DNA of 64,000 nucleotides from Heterocephalus glaber (GCF_000247695.1 NW_004624747.1:11109094-11173093); one strand, 5' to 3'. Positions 35,801 through 44,332 are shown, numbered from the stretch's first letter. A program made the numbers and translations. The notes: generated by a model from the sequence alone, not told the origin.

Positions 35801-38673
35801 TCTAGAGGATGCCATCTTCCTGAGGTTTGGCATGAAGGAGCTGGCACCTGTCAAGAAGGTGGGGAGACAGGCTGCAGCAGGAACAAACAGGCCCTGGCTG
35901 AGGGCAGCACATGGTGTCCACCCTACACAGCTCTGGGGCCTGACTTGAGATACAGGGCCAGTTTTGACCTGCGTTTAGCATGAGATCTTAGGTAGGTCAT
36001 TCCGCATTCTGGATTTCAGACATCCTCATTTCTAAAGCATTTGCTCCCCAAATAGATCTTGGGACCCTGATGGTCCACCCTCGGCGTGGTGTTACATTTA
36101 GTGCAACATAGCCAACAATTTTGTGCCAACAATCATTTCTCTTTTTATTTGTTTATATCTAAGAGTATTAAAGAGGATACAGGTTTTATTTGTCTGGTTT
36201 TGTTTTCAGTGCTAGGGAGCAAAGTCAGGGTGTTGCACATGTTAGGCAAGCATTCACATTCTCTTGCTCTCTCTTTTTTTGAGACAAGGTCTTGCTAAGC
36301 TGCCCAGCTTGACCTTGAACTTATCCTCCTGTCTCAGCCTACTGAATAGCTGGAATTACAGGCACATGCTGCTGCCAGGGGAAGAATATAGTTTTTAACC
36401 AATGGCAACATTTCCTAATGTCTTGTTCATGGCAGGGAGTGGCTAGACACCTTTGCATGTCAAAAGTCTTGTCCCAATCTTGTGGAATCCAGAATCTCTG
36501 TCTAAGCTCTCCCTTGTAGGGCTCATCAGAGGTCAAAGGAGTGCTAGGGTGAGAGGCCTGTGCTATAAGGCACCGGACCAAGGGAGGTACTAGTGTTATT
36601 TGGTGGCGCCTGTCATTAATCAAAGGCTCCACACCATTCCTGATGTCATTTTGTGTCGCATATGATACCACTTCATAGGTGAAGAGATAGAGGTTCAAAG
36701 AGTCCCAGAGGCATGCTGAGGTCACACAGGTGGTAGTACTGGGACTTGAACCCAGGCCTAGGCTGGGATCTGGTCACTGCAAGGTATCCTTAGTGACCTC
36801 TCCCACTTGCTTGCAGAGGAGCTGGACAAGCTGATCTCGGACCGGCCAGAAAGCTGCCGGCGCCCTGGCAAACCAGGGGAACCCAAGGCCCCTGTGCTGA
36901 CTCATGGCACCTCAGTGGCCGTGGCCCACAGCTGCCTGCCTGTCTCCCAGCTCCCACCACAGGCACTGATGACCCTGTCCCTGCAGTCCGTTCCCCTGCA
37001 CCACCAGGTCCAGCCCCAGGCACATCTGACCCCAGACTCCCCGGCGCCAGCCCAGACCCCACCTCTGCATGCCTTGCCAGACATGAGCTGCAGCCCCATC
37101 TCCCAGCCTGCCTCGGGCAGGGCCCCAATGGACTTCATCAACATCAGCACTGACATGAGCACTGAGGTGGATGCCCTGGACCCCAGCATCATGGACTTCG
37201 CTCTGCAGGGTAAGGCTGGAGGAGCAGGGTGCTGGGAGCCGGGTAGGGAGGGAGCAAGGAGTCAGGTGAGCACAGGACTGTCTCATCCATGGCCCCATGG
37301 CCCTGGCAGCACCCACTGTTAGCATACTGAGCAGCGAATGAGTGCTTACTGTATACTGGGCCCCAGCCAAGCACTTCCTCAGCACCATCTCACCCCAGCC
37401 TGCCATGTCCTCAGAGGCTACTGCATTTGATATCCTCATCCTGCCAGTGAAGACGCTGAAGCAATGAGAAGTGTCACTAGCCCAAGATGACCTGACCAGT
37501 CAGTGATGGAGCTGGGATTTAAACCCAGTTCTGTTTGACCCCAAATTTTTCATCAGCAACTGCACGTGCCAACCTCAGGTCAGGTCACAGAGTGACCCAT
37601 GGCTTGCCACATGGTCATCCTCAATCACTGAGATGGGATACTCTGGAAGGCTGAGGTAGAAGGACTGCAAGTTCAAGTCCAACCTGGGCACCTTAGCAAG
37701 ACCCTGTCTCAAGATTAAAAATTAAAACAGGTTGGGGATGTAGCTCAGGGTGAAAGCCTAGAATTCAATCCCCAGAACTGCCAAATAGACAAATAATGCA
37801 CAGAATGTGAATGAATGAATGAATGAATGAACAAATGATGAAAGACTAGACAAAGATCTCAGGCTTCAGGGAAGGCTCGCAGTTCACCCATTTGCTTACA
37901 GCTTACATGGGTGCTCCTGCAGGACACCAGCCAAGGGCCAAAACTTCATCCAGTAGGTCTACCTCTAATGAGGGTAGTGGACAAGTTAGCAGGTTAGTTA
38001 GCAAATTGGTTACAGCTGTGATCCTTTCTGCGTGCCCCCCCCCATTGCTGTGTAATTAAATGTGCTGAAGGGGAAACATGGTTTTGTTCTGGCTTGGACC
38101 GTGAGGTACGAGGCAATGAGAACTAAATGCTTTTAACACACCCTCTTGTTAAACCCTTATAACAACCCTCACAGGTAGATCTTCTGATCATCTGCATTTT
38201 ATTCTGAGGCTCAGAGACAAACATGACTTTCCCAAGGGCTCACAACAGGAAGAGGCAGGCTGGGCCTGGAACTCTGGTTCCTCCTCACTCTTTTCCCACA
38301 ACATATGATCTTAAATACCATGCATGCTCTTTGCCTCTTCCCTAAGACAGGGATTCAAACTCAGGCCTGTTTTACCTGAAGCCAGCTCATCCGCATGCTT
38401 TTGTCTTTGCAAGGGAACCTCTGGGAAGAGATGAAGGACGAGGGCTTCAGCCTGGACACACTGGGGGCCTTTGGAGACTCCCCTCTTGGCTGTGATCTGG
38501 GGGCCTCGGGCCTGACCCCTGTCTCTGGCAGCAGCGAGCAGCCCTTTCCAGATGTGCAGGTGACTGGTCTGTATGCTGCATACTCTGCCCCGGACAGTGT
38601 GGCCTCGTCGGGAGCCACCTCCTCCTCCCAGTACCTGGGCACCCCAGGGAACAAGCCCATAGCCCTACTTTGA
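14727..38673 (+). CDS. FOXN4: FOXN4, forkhead box protein N4 (whole coding span, 9 coding exons)
   Basis: Nuclear winged-helix transcription factor. In vertebrates it drives amacrine/horizontal fates in retina and V2b interneurons in spinal cord (established knowledge). Joining the nine exons listed separately gives 1554 nt, 517 residues plus stop, which is the length I know for human FOXN4. It starts [12 protein letters not shown] and ends GNKPIALL. The forkhead domain covers about residues 193-289. Its recognition helix has the canonical contacts N239, R242 and H243 ([16 protein letters not shown]), and the wing is [13 protein letters not shown]. The C-terminal acidic part (about 426-450, [18 protein letters not shown]) looks like the activation segment. 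The N-terminal third and residues 301-400 are Pro/Ser-rich and probably disordered. All introns are GT-AG. The start ATG has G at -3 and lies 3 nt inside its exon. No frameshift or stop was found. ACACB remnants lie tail-to-tail downstream. Confidence 0.97.
16290..16440 (+). repeat. MIR
   Basis: GGCTCTGCCACTTGCTAATGCTGTGATCCCGGGCAA and the GGTTAAATGAG tail are the ancient tRNA-derived MIR core. Related fragments lie at 15460-15550, 16010-16075 and 16150-16280. Confidence 0.75.
16670..16860 (+). mobile_element. B1-ID composite SINE
   Basis: CCAGCCATGATGGTGCACACCTGTGATACC through GGCAGGGGATGTAGCTCAGTGCA. Confidence 0.85.
19530..19650. repeat. MIR fragment
   Basis: CCATTTTACTTGTGGGGAACTGAGGCACAAGGAAGTGACTTGCC, a typical MIR/MIRb section. 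Confidence 0.7.
20150..20680. repeat. Ancient interspersed repeat
   Basis: Contains AACAAATGCTCACAAGTGTTAGG, GCATTCCAGGCGGAAGGAACAGCATGTGTAAAGGC and ACTCCCTGAGGCGTTTTAAGGACAG, in the order of a known old mammalian repeat whose name I cannot assign safely. Confidence 0.5.
20925..21108 (-). mobile_element. B1-ID composite SINE
   Basis: GTACTGGGGATTAAACCCAGGGCC ... CTCCTGGCTCGGCCTCCCAAAGTGCTGGGATTACAGGCATGC. Confidence 0.85.
21165..21256 (-). mobile_element. ID SINE
   Basis: TTTTTTTTTGTACCAGGGATTGAACTTGGG ... CTGAGCTAAATCCCCAGCCC. Confidence 0.9.
22365..22388. repeat. (TG)n microsatellite
   Basis: About twelve TG units within GC-rich intron DNA. Confidence 0.9.
22868..23012 (-). mobile_element. 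B1 SINE with internal partial duplication
   Basis: GTTTCTGAGACAGGGCCCTGG ... TATGTAGTCCACCC and a second TATGTAGCCCTGGCTGG, then CTCAGCCTCCCAGATGCTGGGA. Confidence 0.85.
25835..25990 (+). repeat. MIR
   Basis: CTGGTGACCTTGCTCCCAAGCAA ... CTCAGTTTCCCCATCTG, the MIR central core. Confidence 0.7.
26870..27110. repeat. MIR
   Basis: CAACCTATGAGATAGGAACAATTATTTCCATCATTTTACCGATGAAAAACTGAGGCTCAGGGAGGTTAAG. Confidence 0.8.
27480..27845. promoter_or_regulatory. Enhancer-like block with RFX X-box, inside the large FOXN4 intron
   Basis: A repeat-free block of about 350 bp about 1.6 kb upstream of coding exon 2. It holds an exact X-box (GTGGCCATGGCAAC, 27809-27822), an adjacent TAATTG homeodomain core (27824-27829), E-boxes of CAGCTG type at 27769-27774 and 27797-27802, and a CCAAT motif at 27733. 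A purine tract follows directly. FOXN4 acts in neural progenitors where RFX, homeodomain and bHLH factors are present, so an enhancer role is plausible. It is inferred from motif density only. Confidence 0.4.
27846..27920. repeat. (GGGA/GGAG)n polypurine tract
   Basis: Long G/A-only run starting GGAGGGAGGGAGGGAGAGAGGG, immediately downstream of the X-box block. Confidence 0.9.
28785..29070 (+). mobile_element. Tigger-like DNA transposon remnant
   Basis: GTGAGGATCCCTTATCCAATAGATTTGGGACCAGAAGTATTTCAGAT and AATGAGATGTCTTGGAGACGGGACCCAGGTCTAAACAC match a familiar non-autonomous mammalian DNA transposon. A second copy lies at 44855-45665. Confidence 0.7.
29458..29603 (+). CDS. FOXN4: FOXN4 coding exon 2 (residues 29-77)
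   Basis: Acceptor CCCTGCAG, donor CCAG|GTAGGC, entered in phase 2 and left in phase 1. It encodes the conserved N-terminal segment with [20 protein letters not shown] and [11 protein letters not shown], which is typical of FOXN1/FOXN4 proteins. Confidence 0.96.
29849..30055 (+). mobile_element. B1-ID composite SINE
   Basis: AATCAGGTACGACAGTGCATGGCTGG ... GGGGCTGGAGATGTAGTTCA ... TTCAACTCCCAGTACC with an A tail. Confidence 0.8.
30278..30490. mobile_element. hAT-type non-autonomous DNA transposon remnant
   Basis: CACCAAACTTTCTGCAAAGGACCAG ... GTAAATGAGTGGGTGTGGCTGTATGCCAATATAACTTTATTTA ... GGCCTAATTTGGCC. This matches the familiar mammalian hAT repeat beginning CCAAACTTTTTCTGTAAAGGGCC. Confidence 0.7.
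31000..31115. repeat. MIR fragment
   Basis: TGATCTCATTTAACCCTCCCAACAACTTTATAGATAGG ... AGGAAACAGAGG. Confidence 0.65.
31269..31393 (+). CDS. FOXN4: FOXN4 coding exon 3 (residues 78-119)
   Basis: Acceptor TCCTGCAG, donor GCAGT|GTAAGTG. It encodes a low-complexity Gly/Ala/Pro/Met segment ([27 protein letters not shown]) that is more variable than the DNA-binding exons. It ends in phase 0, and the intron that follows is only about 103 bp. Confidence 0.94.
31497..31607 (+). CDS. FOXN4: FOXN4 coding exon 4 (residues 120-156)
   Basis: Encodes [16 protein letters not shown] through FPLPSGVQQ, with donor CAGCAG|GTATGA. The acceptor is a tandem CAGCAG at 31491-31496. Using the first CAG would start the exon at 31494 and insert one Gln before MSQF. 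I chose the second because it gives the 517-residue length and the usual SMSQF junction. Confidence 0.92.
31906..32033 (+). CDS. FOXN4: FOXN4 coding exon 5 (residues 157-198)
   Basis: Encodes [19 protein letters not shown], then [20 protein letters not shown], entering the start of the forkhead domain. The acceptor is the unusual GCGGAAG at 31899-31905, behind a long pyrimidine run. The donor is TACAG|GTGAGG. It leaves in phase 2. Confidence 0.93.
32622..32718 (+). CDS. FOXN4: FOXN4 coding exon 6 (forkhead helices 1-2, residues 199-231)
   Basis: Acceptor GTCCCCAG, donor TTCAAG|GTGAGG, 97 nt. It encodes the first half of the forkhead fold: [20 protein letters not shown] and [12 protein letters not shown]. 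These residues look the same as in other mammalian FOXN4 proteins. Confidence 0.97.
33639..33846 (+). CDS. FOXN4: FOXN4 coding exon 7 (recognition helix and wing, residues 232-300)
   Basis: Acceptor CCCCACAG, donor CCGG|GTGAGG. It encodes the DNA-contacting helix [16 protein letters not shown] (N239, R242, H243) and the wing [20 protein letters not shown] basic tail [14 protein letters not shown] follows and probably works as a nuclear-localisation segment (inference). Confidence 0.97.
34227..34425 (+). mobile_element. B1-ID composite SINE
   Basis: GGCCAGGCTTGGTAGTGCAG ... GGACTTGGGGAATAGCTCAGTGGCAGAGCAACACTGGGTTCAATCCCC. Confidence 0.8.
34744..34905 (+). mobile_element. B1 SINE
   Basis: AGCCAGACGTAGTGGCACACACCTGTAATCCTAGCACTTGGGAGGC ... 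ending in (CAAA)n. Confidence 0.9.
34908..35045 (+). mobile_element. B1 SINE, truncated by the assembly gap region
   Basis: TAGCTGGGTGTGCTGTTGTACCCTTGTTATCCCAGCACTCAGGAGG, in tandem with the previous B1. Confidence 0.85.
35064..35259. other. Assembly gap (196 N)
   Basis: A run of N inside a FOXN4 intron. It is bordered on the left by plus-strand B1 copies and on the right by a minus-strand B1 copy, so the missing DNA lies in an inverted SINE arrangement. Confidence 0.99.
35268..35422 (-). mobile_element. B1 SINE
   Basis: ATATACTTTTGGTATTTGGACAGAGTCTCACTATGTAGTCCAGG ... CTGCCTCAGCCTCCCAAGTG. Confidence 0.85.
35432..35514 (-). mobile_element. ID SINE
   Basis: TTTTGGTAGTGGGGATCGGGACCTTGCGCTTCC ... 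CACTGAGCTAAATCCCTGGCCCC. Confidence 0.85.
36260..36372 (-). mobile_element. B1-like SINE
   Basis: TTTTTTTGAGACAAGGTCTTGCTAAGCTGCCCAGC ... TGGAATTACAGGCACATGCTGC. Confidence 0.75.
36640..36765. repeat. MIR fragment just before FOXN4 coding exon 8
   Basis: ACTTCATAGGTGAAGAGATAGAGGTTCAAAGAG ... GAGGTCACACAGGTGG ... GGACTTGAACCCAGGCC. Confidence 0.7.
36817..37209 (+). CDS. FOXN4: FOXN4 coding exon 8 (residues 301-431)
   Basis: The largest internal coding exon, 393 nt. The acceptor is GCTTGCAG and the donor CAGG|GTAAGG. It encodes [18 protein letters not shown], a Pro/His/Gln-rich low-complexity stretch ([28 protein letters not shown]), then [20 protein letters not shown] leading into the acidic activation segment. 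Confidence 0.96.
37335..37545. repeat. MIR
   Basis: AGTGCTTACTGTATACTGGGCCC ... GATGGAGCTGGGATTTAAACCCAG, nearly the full MIR length. Confidence 0.75.
37615..37832 (+). mobile_element. B1-ID composite SINE plus (GAAT)n
   Basis: CTGGAAGGCTGAGGTAGAAGGACTGCAAG ... TTGGGGATGTAGCTCAGGGTG ... TTCAATCCCCAGAACTGCC. A GAAT tandem run (37807-37830) follows. Confidence 0.8.
38120..38290. repeat. MIR fragment
   Basis: CTTATAACAACCCTCACAGGTAGATC ... CTGCATTTTATTCTGAGGCTCAGAGACAAA. Confidence 0.65.
38414..38673 (+). CDS. FOXN4: FOXN4 coding exon 9, C-terminus and stop (residues 432-517)
   Basis: The acceptor is TTTGCAAG, an AAG-type site. The exon encodes [20 protein letters not shown], a Ser/Gly-rich tail and the final GNKPIALL, then TGA at 38671-38673. 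The frame joins exactly with exon 8 (one nt carried over). Confidence 0.96.
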
Positions 38674-39289
38674 GCTGAAGGACTCACCTGCCCCCAGACC
38701 TCTCCTGTAGCAGGCTTGGGCATGAAGGACCCTCCTGGGTGTTTCTGGAAGAAAGGCCCCTTGCCCTCCCACAGGCCTCTCCTGAACATTTGGTGAGGCT
38801 GCAGGCTGGTCAGGGAAGCAGGTCCTCTCAGCCAGGTTATGCTCTCTGGGTTCCTACTGGGAGCTTCTGGGGCCCCTCCCATGTTTGAAGGACCAAAGAG
38901 AGTCCAGCTCAGCATGTCCCTTGCCTCCAGGACCTGAGAGGCAAGGAAGGCCTGGACATGCTGAGGACAGGCCAACTCCAGCCGGGCTCCTGGCTGGCCC
39001 CCTCTGTGACCTGCAGCACTTAGGCACAGCATGGAAACACTCAGTGGGAAGGCCCTTTACTTACTCTGGGTGTGTGTGTGGAGTGCTGAGCTGGCTGAAA
39101 CCTCTCCCTCAGTGTCAGAGGATGGGCTCAAGGCTGGGAGAGGGGCTGGCAACCCGTGGGACTTCTCCTGGACTGACCCTGCAATGATTCCTGCTGAGGC
39201 AGCTCCAGCCCCATACTCCAGCCCCTATAGTATGATAGGATTTCATAGCGCAGCCTCCTGGGCCATGCCAGGCACTAAGACCACGTGTA

Positions 39290-39309
39290 AATTTATTTAT
39301 ATTTATTGT
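39290..39309 (+). promoter_or_regulatory. FOXN4: AU-rich element in the FOXN4 3'UTR
   Basis: Overlapping ATTTA pentamers (ATTTATTTATATTTATTG). In 3'UTRs such clusters are known to recruit decay or stability factors. That role here is inference. Confidence 0.5.
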
Positions 39310-40282
39310 GATCCATTTTGTTCCCCTGTGAACCCAGCCCGAGTATGAGACTCCTCCATCCCTCCACATGTCCCAGCAATCCTGTCCTAAATTATCAGTA
39401 AATCACATCTCTCACTGGTTCACCACTGCTTGGCAGCCTTGGGCTTCTTTTTAGAACAACCAGGCACTTTTGAGACCTGTGAAGCATTCTATTTTTAATA
39501 CTAGAGACCAGAGATATTTTTCTAACTGTCTAGTCATGATTCAGATTACTTCCTATGGGCACCTAAGAAGGAAGTCGCCATGATCTGGGGCTTGGGGACT
39601 TCCTAAAGGCCAATGGGGCTGAGAATGGGAGAAACAGGGCAGGGCACTTTTGGAACGGGGCCTTAGGACACCCCTAACCACTGGGAAGGAAAGTTGGTGG
39701 ACTGGGAACCATGAGCAGCTGGCCCACATAGTGAGTGCAGTGCAAAATATTCATTGGGACTTGTTGGCCTATTTCTTTGGCTTGTGCCTGTTTTTACATT
39801 TCTTCTTTTTGCCAATGACTGATTTTTCAAGTGGCAGGTTCTTGGGGGCCCTTGGATAGTGGAGACAGTGGTGAGCTGCTGGGCACAGCTTTCCCATTGG
39901 AGGCAGAAGCTGCTGCTCCCACAGCCAGGGCACCAACCTCCTCTCTCTGCCACCTGATGTTTGGCTCTTGTGTCTAGGCTTCCCAAACCTAGAGCCAGGA
40001 TGCTCCGCCGAATCACCAGGCCAGCCAGGTGACCTATCTGTGAGGCTGACCTTAAGCCCTGGCTCGAAGGCCCATCATTAAGTCCATTCAAGTTCTGGAA
40101 CCTTCTGCTGAGTGTCATGATCTTTAGACATAGCCCAGCATGTCTGTCTGACCAGTACTGCTCAGCTACTTTGTGTACCATGACCCCCATAAGTTGTTTA
40201 AATTGTTGTTAATGAAGAGCCCGTGTTCAGGCAGCACCAAGGCTCTGTAGGTGTAGAACTGGATGACTAAGTGTCTTCTGTC

Positions 40283-40288
40283 AATAAA
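40283..40288 (+). terminator. FOXN4: FOXN4 polyadenylation signal AATAAA
   Basis: A canonical hexamer about 1.6 kb after the stop. A GT-rich stretch (TGTGGCTTGTGGTGAG) follows about 20 nt downstream and fits a CstF-type downstream element. Confidence 0.8.
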
Positions 40289-40679
40289 GGCTGAACGGCA
40301 GCTCTGTGGCTTGTGGTGAGCGGGGAAGGCAGCTGTGGGAAAAGGACACCACTCTTACCACTAATGCCCAGTTTTCTGATACCGGGTTCCCACTGGGATG
40401 GGGGCTGGGAGTGGGGGCAGTGTTATTACCAATAAAATCAGCATGGCTTGTGTTTACTGTCCTCACTACCAGCACTTGACAGACATCTCAGGCATGGGCC
40501 ATGAATACTGTTTACTGATTCAAAAGCAGAGGCTCAGGGAGGTTGGGTAGGGCAGAGTATGTGTGTTTCAGACTCTCAGTTGGGACAAAGCTCAGGGGTG
40601 CTGCTCTGACCTCCTCTTGGGTGTGTACCTGGGGTCAGAGGAGACACCAAGCACCGGCCATATCCAGGCCCTTTGCTAG

Positions 40680-40800
40680 TCACTGCTGTGACTTCATTCA
40701 GTCCCACGGCGGCCCCGAAAGGCATGACTGATTACACCCATTTTGCACACGAAGAAACTGAGGCTCAGAGGAATAAATCAGGTGACTCGCTACTGTGAAA
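40680..40800. repeat. MIR fragment
   Basis: ATTACACCCATTTTGCACACGAAGAAACTGAGGCTCAGAGG. Confidence 0.75.
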
Positions 40801-41299
40801 ACAGCAATGGGGCACAATGATTTGGAGTCTAACTTTTCAACCTATGTAAGAAGTGGCTTACACTCATGCATCCCTGGCCCCGACCTGTCCGTGGCAAAAA
40901 ACATGTCAGACGCAGTTGCTGGACCCAGAGGCTCCAGTTTCATCTTCCCAGCTAACCACCCCAGGAGAAGGAGGGGACCTACAGCTCCCAAAAAGCCCCT
41001 GGGGTGATATTCATTAGCTGTGACCAAAATCTACCCACCCTTCCTTCAAACCATTGTTGGGGCTGGCTGGGGCTGCGGCTCTCTTATTGGTTAATGCCCT
41101 AGTCATAGGGTTATAACGATGCTGAGCCAAGGAGTAGGGCCATCCCTGTGCATGGAGTCACGGCAGAAGGCCAAGGTCACAGGATGGTGAGCTCTAGACA
41201 CAGCCCTGGTCGGAGCCAGGTTCTCCCGCTCCCAGCCCTGGCACTTGCTGGCTCTGAAGATGGAATGGGGCTTCAGGAAGCTGCAAAAGACAAGAAAAT

Positions 41300-41465
41300 G
41301 GATCCCCTTAGAACCTCTAGGTGTAGTATAGCCCTGCTGATGCCTTGATTTCAGTCCAGTTGAGCTGCATTTTGGACTTTTGACCTCTAGGACTGTATGA
41401 TAAACTTAGGTTGTTTAAGCCACTCAGTTTGTGGTGACTGTCGCAACAGCCATAAGAAACCAACA
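41300..41465 (+). mobile_element. MaLR (MLT1-type) LTR 3' end, ancient
   Basis: GATGCCTTGATTTCAG ... TTTGACCTCTAGGACTGTATGATAAACTT ... GTTTAAGCCACTCAGTTTGTGGT ... CAACAGCCATAAGAAACCAACACA is the conserved end of MLT1-type LTRs. Old and non-coding. Confidence 0.75.
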
Positions 41466-42744
41466 CATCCCCCTTTACAGAGGAGGAGACAGGGTCAAGG
41501 GGGCAAAGAAGCTGACAGGTTGTTACTGAGGGGCAGAGATGGGCTTCAAACACACTGCACTTCTGCATTGTCTTTCCACACGTCTCAGGCTTAGCTCACA
41601 ATGTCTGCTCACTGCTTCCGTCAGTCAGTGCTTACCAGAAAAAGATTTAATGCAAGACATACAATATATAGGAATTTAAAAGACCAGCTTACAATGGCTG
41701 CCCACAGAGTCAGGTGTGGAAGAGTGCAAAGAGGCTGTCTGTGCGCTGGAGAGCCTAAGGGTCCAGTCGAAGGCCTGGAGCTCAGTGTAGTGTCCTGTGT
41801 GAGTCTGTATCTGCACTGGAGGCTGAAGGGTCTGTGCTGGAAGGCAGAAGATGACGTCCAAGGTGAAGGCAAAGACTGGAGCCCTTCCAAAGAAACAGAA
41901 GGGAGCCTTCCTTCTTCATTTCCCCTTTATACCATTCAGGTGACAATCCTCCCTAGGGTGTGTTTCCATCTTCAGGAAATCCCTGCAGCCACACTGAGAA
42001 CTATGCTGATCCAATTTAGCTGGGCCTTTCCTTCTCAAGTTGACACAATCAGTTAATTATCACACTGCTTTAAAGAGGAGCAAACACGTCCCTAAGATCC
42101 AAGCCCGATCTGCAGCTCTCCCAGTCCCTGCCCTGGCACTGTTTCCTGGTGTAGTGTGGAATCCTGGTGGAGGCTGGGGAAAGAATAAGAAGGGCTGGTT
42201 AACAGTTGGGATGGGGCAGTGGGGCCAGATGTAGACTCTTTTGGACCAAGCTGGATGTGTGGATGGCTCCTCCCACACACAGATGCCAGAGGAGCTGCAA
42301 AGATGTGGGCAGCTTCAAAGGCACTCAGAGACCTGGGGCAGGGGGTACAGGCTAGGCTTCATGCCCATCTACCAGGGCACTTTGGCCACTGAGCTGTGCT
42401 GAGCACATGAGAACCTGTCACCTCACCAGGGCCTCCAGAATCTTCCCAACCAGCTGCCATGGGATGGGAATTAACATGACCGGGGACAGAGGACAACTCA
42501 GTCCACCTCTGGGGCTGTCTCTTCCTCCTTGCAAGACACTCAGCCCAAGTGGAAGTATTTCCGATTGACTCTAGCCTTGGGACTTCCTGAAAGCAACCAG
42601 TTTCTTTAACCATGGAAACTCTGTCAGATTTACTGATTATCAGCATCTCCTGGGGATTTCTGTGTCTGTCTGTCTTTCTGTCTGTCTCTCTGCCTCAGGC
42701 ATTCTGAATGAGAAGGGCTGAGGTAGGGCCAGAGCCACTGTTAG

Positions 42745-42830
42745 TGTTTTGCTTTTTGAGGCTCATGCTAAGTTGCCCAGACTGGCCTCGAACTTGGGAT
42801 TCTTCCACTCAGCCACCACACCCAGCTAGT
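42745..42830 (-). mobile_element. B1 fragment
   Basis: TTTGCTTTTTGAGGCTCATGCTAAGTTGCCCAGACTGGCCTCGAAC. Confidence 0.65.
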
Positions 42831-43429
42831 CTGAGTTCGTAACAAGCACCCCTGGCACTCATGAAGGCATACCGAGGCAGAGAGCACAGACGGGTCACTG
42901 GTGAGGCTGCTAACTGAGACAAGGCAGATCCAAGGGCTACAGAGCCCAGGGCATTCCTCTAACTAGGACTGAGGGACACCTGATGCTTGCGAGGCTTGTA
43001 GGGGAGCAGTGAGGTGATGATGACAAGAGAGGAGGTGATCCCCAGGAGGGCTGAGGCAGTGGGAATGGACAAGTGGGCAGATGAATACCCCAGGGGTCCC
43101 TCCTCACTGAGGATGAGCCTAGCTGCCCGCTGTTTCTTTCTCCAGTGGCTTTGGGGCAAGTCTGCCACTGCCTGGCTGGGGTGTGGGGAAGGCTACAGTG
43201 CAGACTGGAGAGGAGGTGGGGAGGAAGGAGGAGAGCATGGGCACCTGTGCAGGGGCAGCCGGGGCAGCAGAGGCACAGGAATCTGGAACTTCCCTCCATT
43301 GTATCCCTAGCTACTCCTGGGACAGGAACTTTCTCAAGATCTCAGCTGCTGTATGCAGATGGAGAGCTCAAAGGGAAAGTGCCAGCCCACAATAAGTCAA
43401 TAGGCCGGAAGCACTTCCTTCAAAAATTG

Positions 43430-43764
43430 TTTATTTGCATGTTTACCTGGCAGGCTTTCTGTCCACCATTTTAGGGCAGCAGCTATTTGTTGCCTTGTTT
43501 TTCCTCCAAAGCCAAGACAGCCTTTCACAAAGGAACCCTTTGGTTCCCAAAGCAACATCAGGCCCCCGCTCACACCCTGCCCACGGAGAATTCAGTTTTC
43601 TTTGTGCTCACTGTCATTTGCCAGGGCCGTCACTGGCTGATGGTCAGGCTAGTTTGTTGAACTTGGACATCCTTAAGCGTGCTGGCTCAAGGAGGCTTTC
43701 CTGGGCAGCTTTGTTGGTGTCCCCCTTGGCCCGACATAAGGTTTAGCGTCCTCGGACAGACCTG
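43430..43764 (-). other. 3'UTR-like sequence with AATAAA, possibly the old ACACB 3' end
   Basis: Directly downstream of the last decayed ACACB exon on the minus strand. It is SINE-free and ends in AAATAAACAA (AATAAA at about 43431-43436). It may be the retained ACACB 3'UTR brought next to an upstream exon by an internal deletion, or an unrelated sequence. I cannot match it to a known gene. Confidence 0.35.
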
Positions 43765-43926
43765 CCCTTACACTGACTGCTCTTCTCCAGAATCCCGGCC
43801 TGATCCCTGTCCAGCAGGTCAGCGGGCTGCACTGCCACCTGGTGGTAGATGGGAAGCAGCAGCTCTCCGCGAACCATCCCCTGGCCCTCTAGGTCCTTGG
43901 GGTCATTTCAGAGAGCTGGGACATCT
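43765..43926 (-). pseudogene. ACACB: ACACB remnant, decayed exon ([17 protein letters not shown] segment)
   Basis: After a good acceptor (CCCTATCCAG), the frame reads KDLEG, a diverged stretch, [13 protein letters not shown], and then a scrambled HDTPGR region ending ILEK. The first codons carry an in-frame TGA where the protein has DLSDKD. Past ILEK the similarity stops. The coding sequence that should follow is absent, and sequence resembling a 3'UTR begins. Confidence 0.75.
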
Positions 43927-44332
43927 CTGGATAGGGGAAGACAGGCCAGTAAGGACATCTGGTGAGGCGAGGGGATAACCCTTGCCCAGTGAGATCAGTG
44001 CCTGAGATTGCCCCTAAAACAGACTGCATATGCTAGCTCAGAAATGTGCTCACAGTCAACTCAGCAGTCTACAGACAGCTTTCAGTCTGTCCCCTTCCAT
44101 CAGGCTCACTGTGCTTTGTAAAGACCATCAGTTATTATTTTAACACATATTATAAAATATAGTAAGGGAACAGTATAACAACTCTGCCAGTCTGACAGCT
44201 TAGATACAACAGATTCCCTGAAACACACATCACCAAAGCTTCTCCACCAGGAAACAGATTAGGAGAACAGTTTTATATAATAAAGAAGCTGAATTGGTGG
44301 TGAGAAACCCCCTATGAGAGATTTAAAAGAAT

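Larger units (their letters stand above)
33847..36816 (+). other. FOXN4: FOXN4 intron 7-8 with SINE cluster and assembly gap
   Basis: An intron of about 3 kb between the wing exon and the large Pro-rich exon. It holds B1-ID and B1 SINEs on both strands around a run of N, then a unique stretch (35520-36240) with nothing I recognise, and a MIR near its 3' end. Confidence 0.75.
38674..40305 (+). other. FOXN4: FOXN4 3' untranslated region
   Basis: Runs from the stop codon to just past an AATAAA at 40283-40288. It carries no SINE insertion, although SINEs are frequent in the introns, which fits a retained transcript. Its 5' half also holds a chance antisense reading frame (see rejected items). 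The exact cleavage site is inferred. Confidence 0.8.
40306..43429. other. Intergenic DNA between FOXN4 and the ACACB remnant
   Basis: Holds an old MIR, a MaLR-like LTR end, a minus-strand B1 fragment and otherwise unassigned sequence. A block at 41600-42060 looks repeat-like, but I cannot name its family. A hydrophobic open frame at 42959-43168 on the minus strand is discussed as a finding. Confidence 0.6.

Noticed and set aside
38361..39032. A 223-codon minus-strand open frame.
   Set aside because: Antisense shadow of FOXN4 coding exon 9 and the start of the 3'UTR. The sense frame is clearly the real one.
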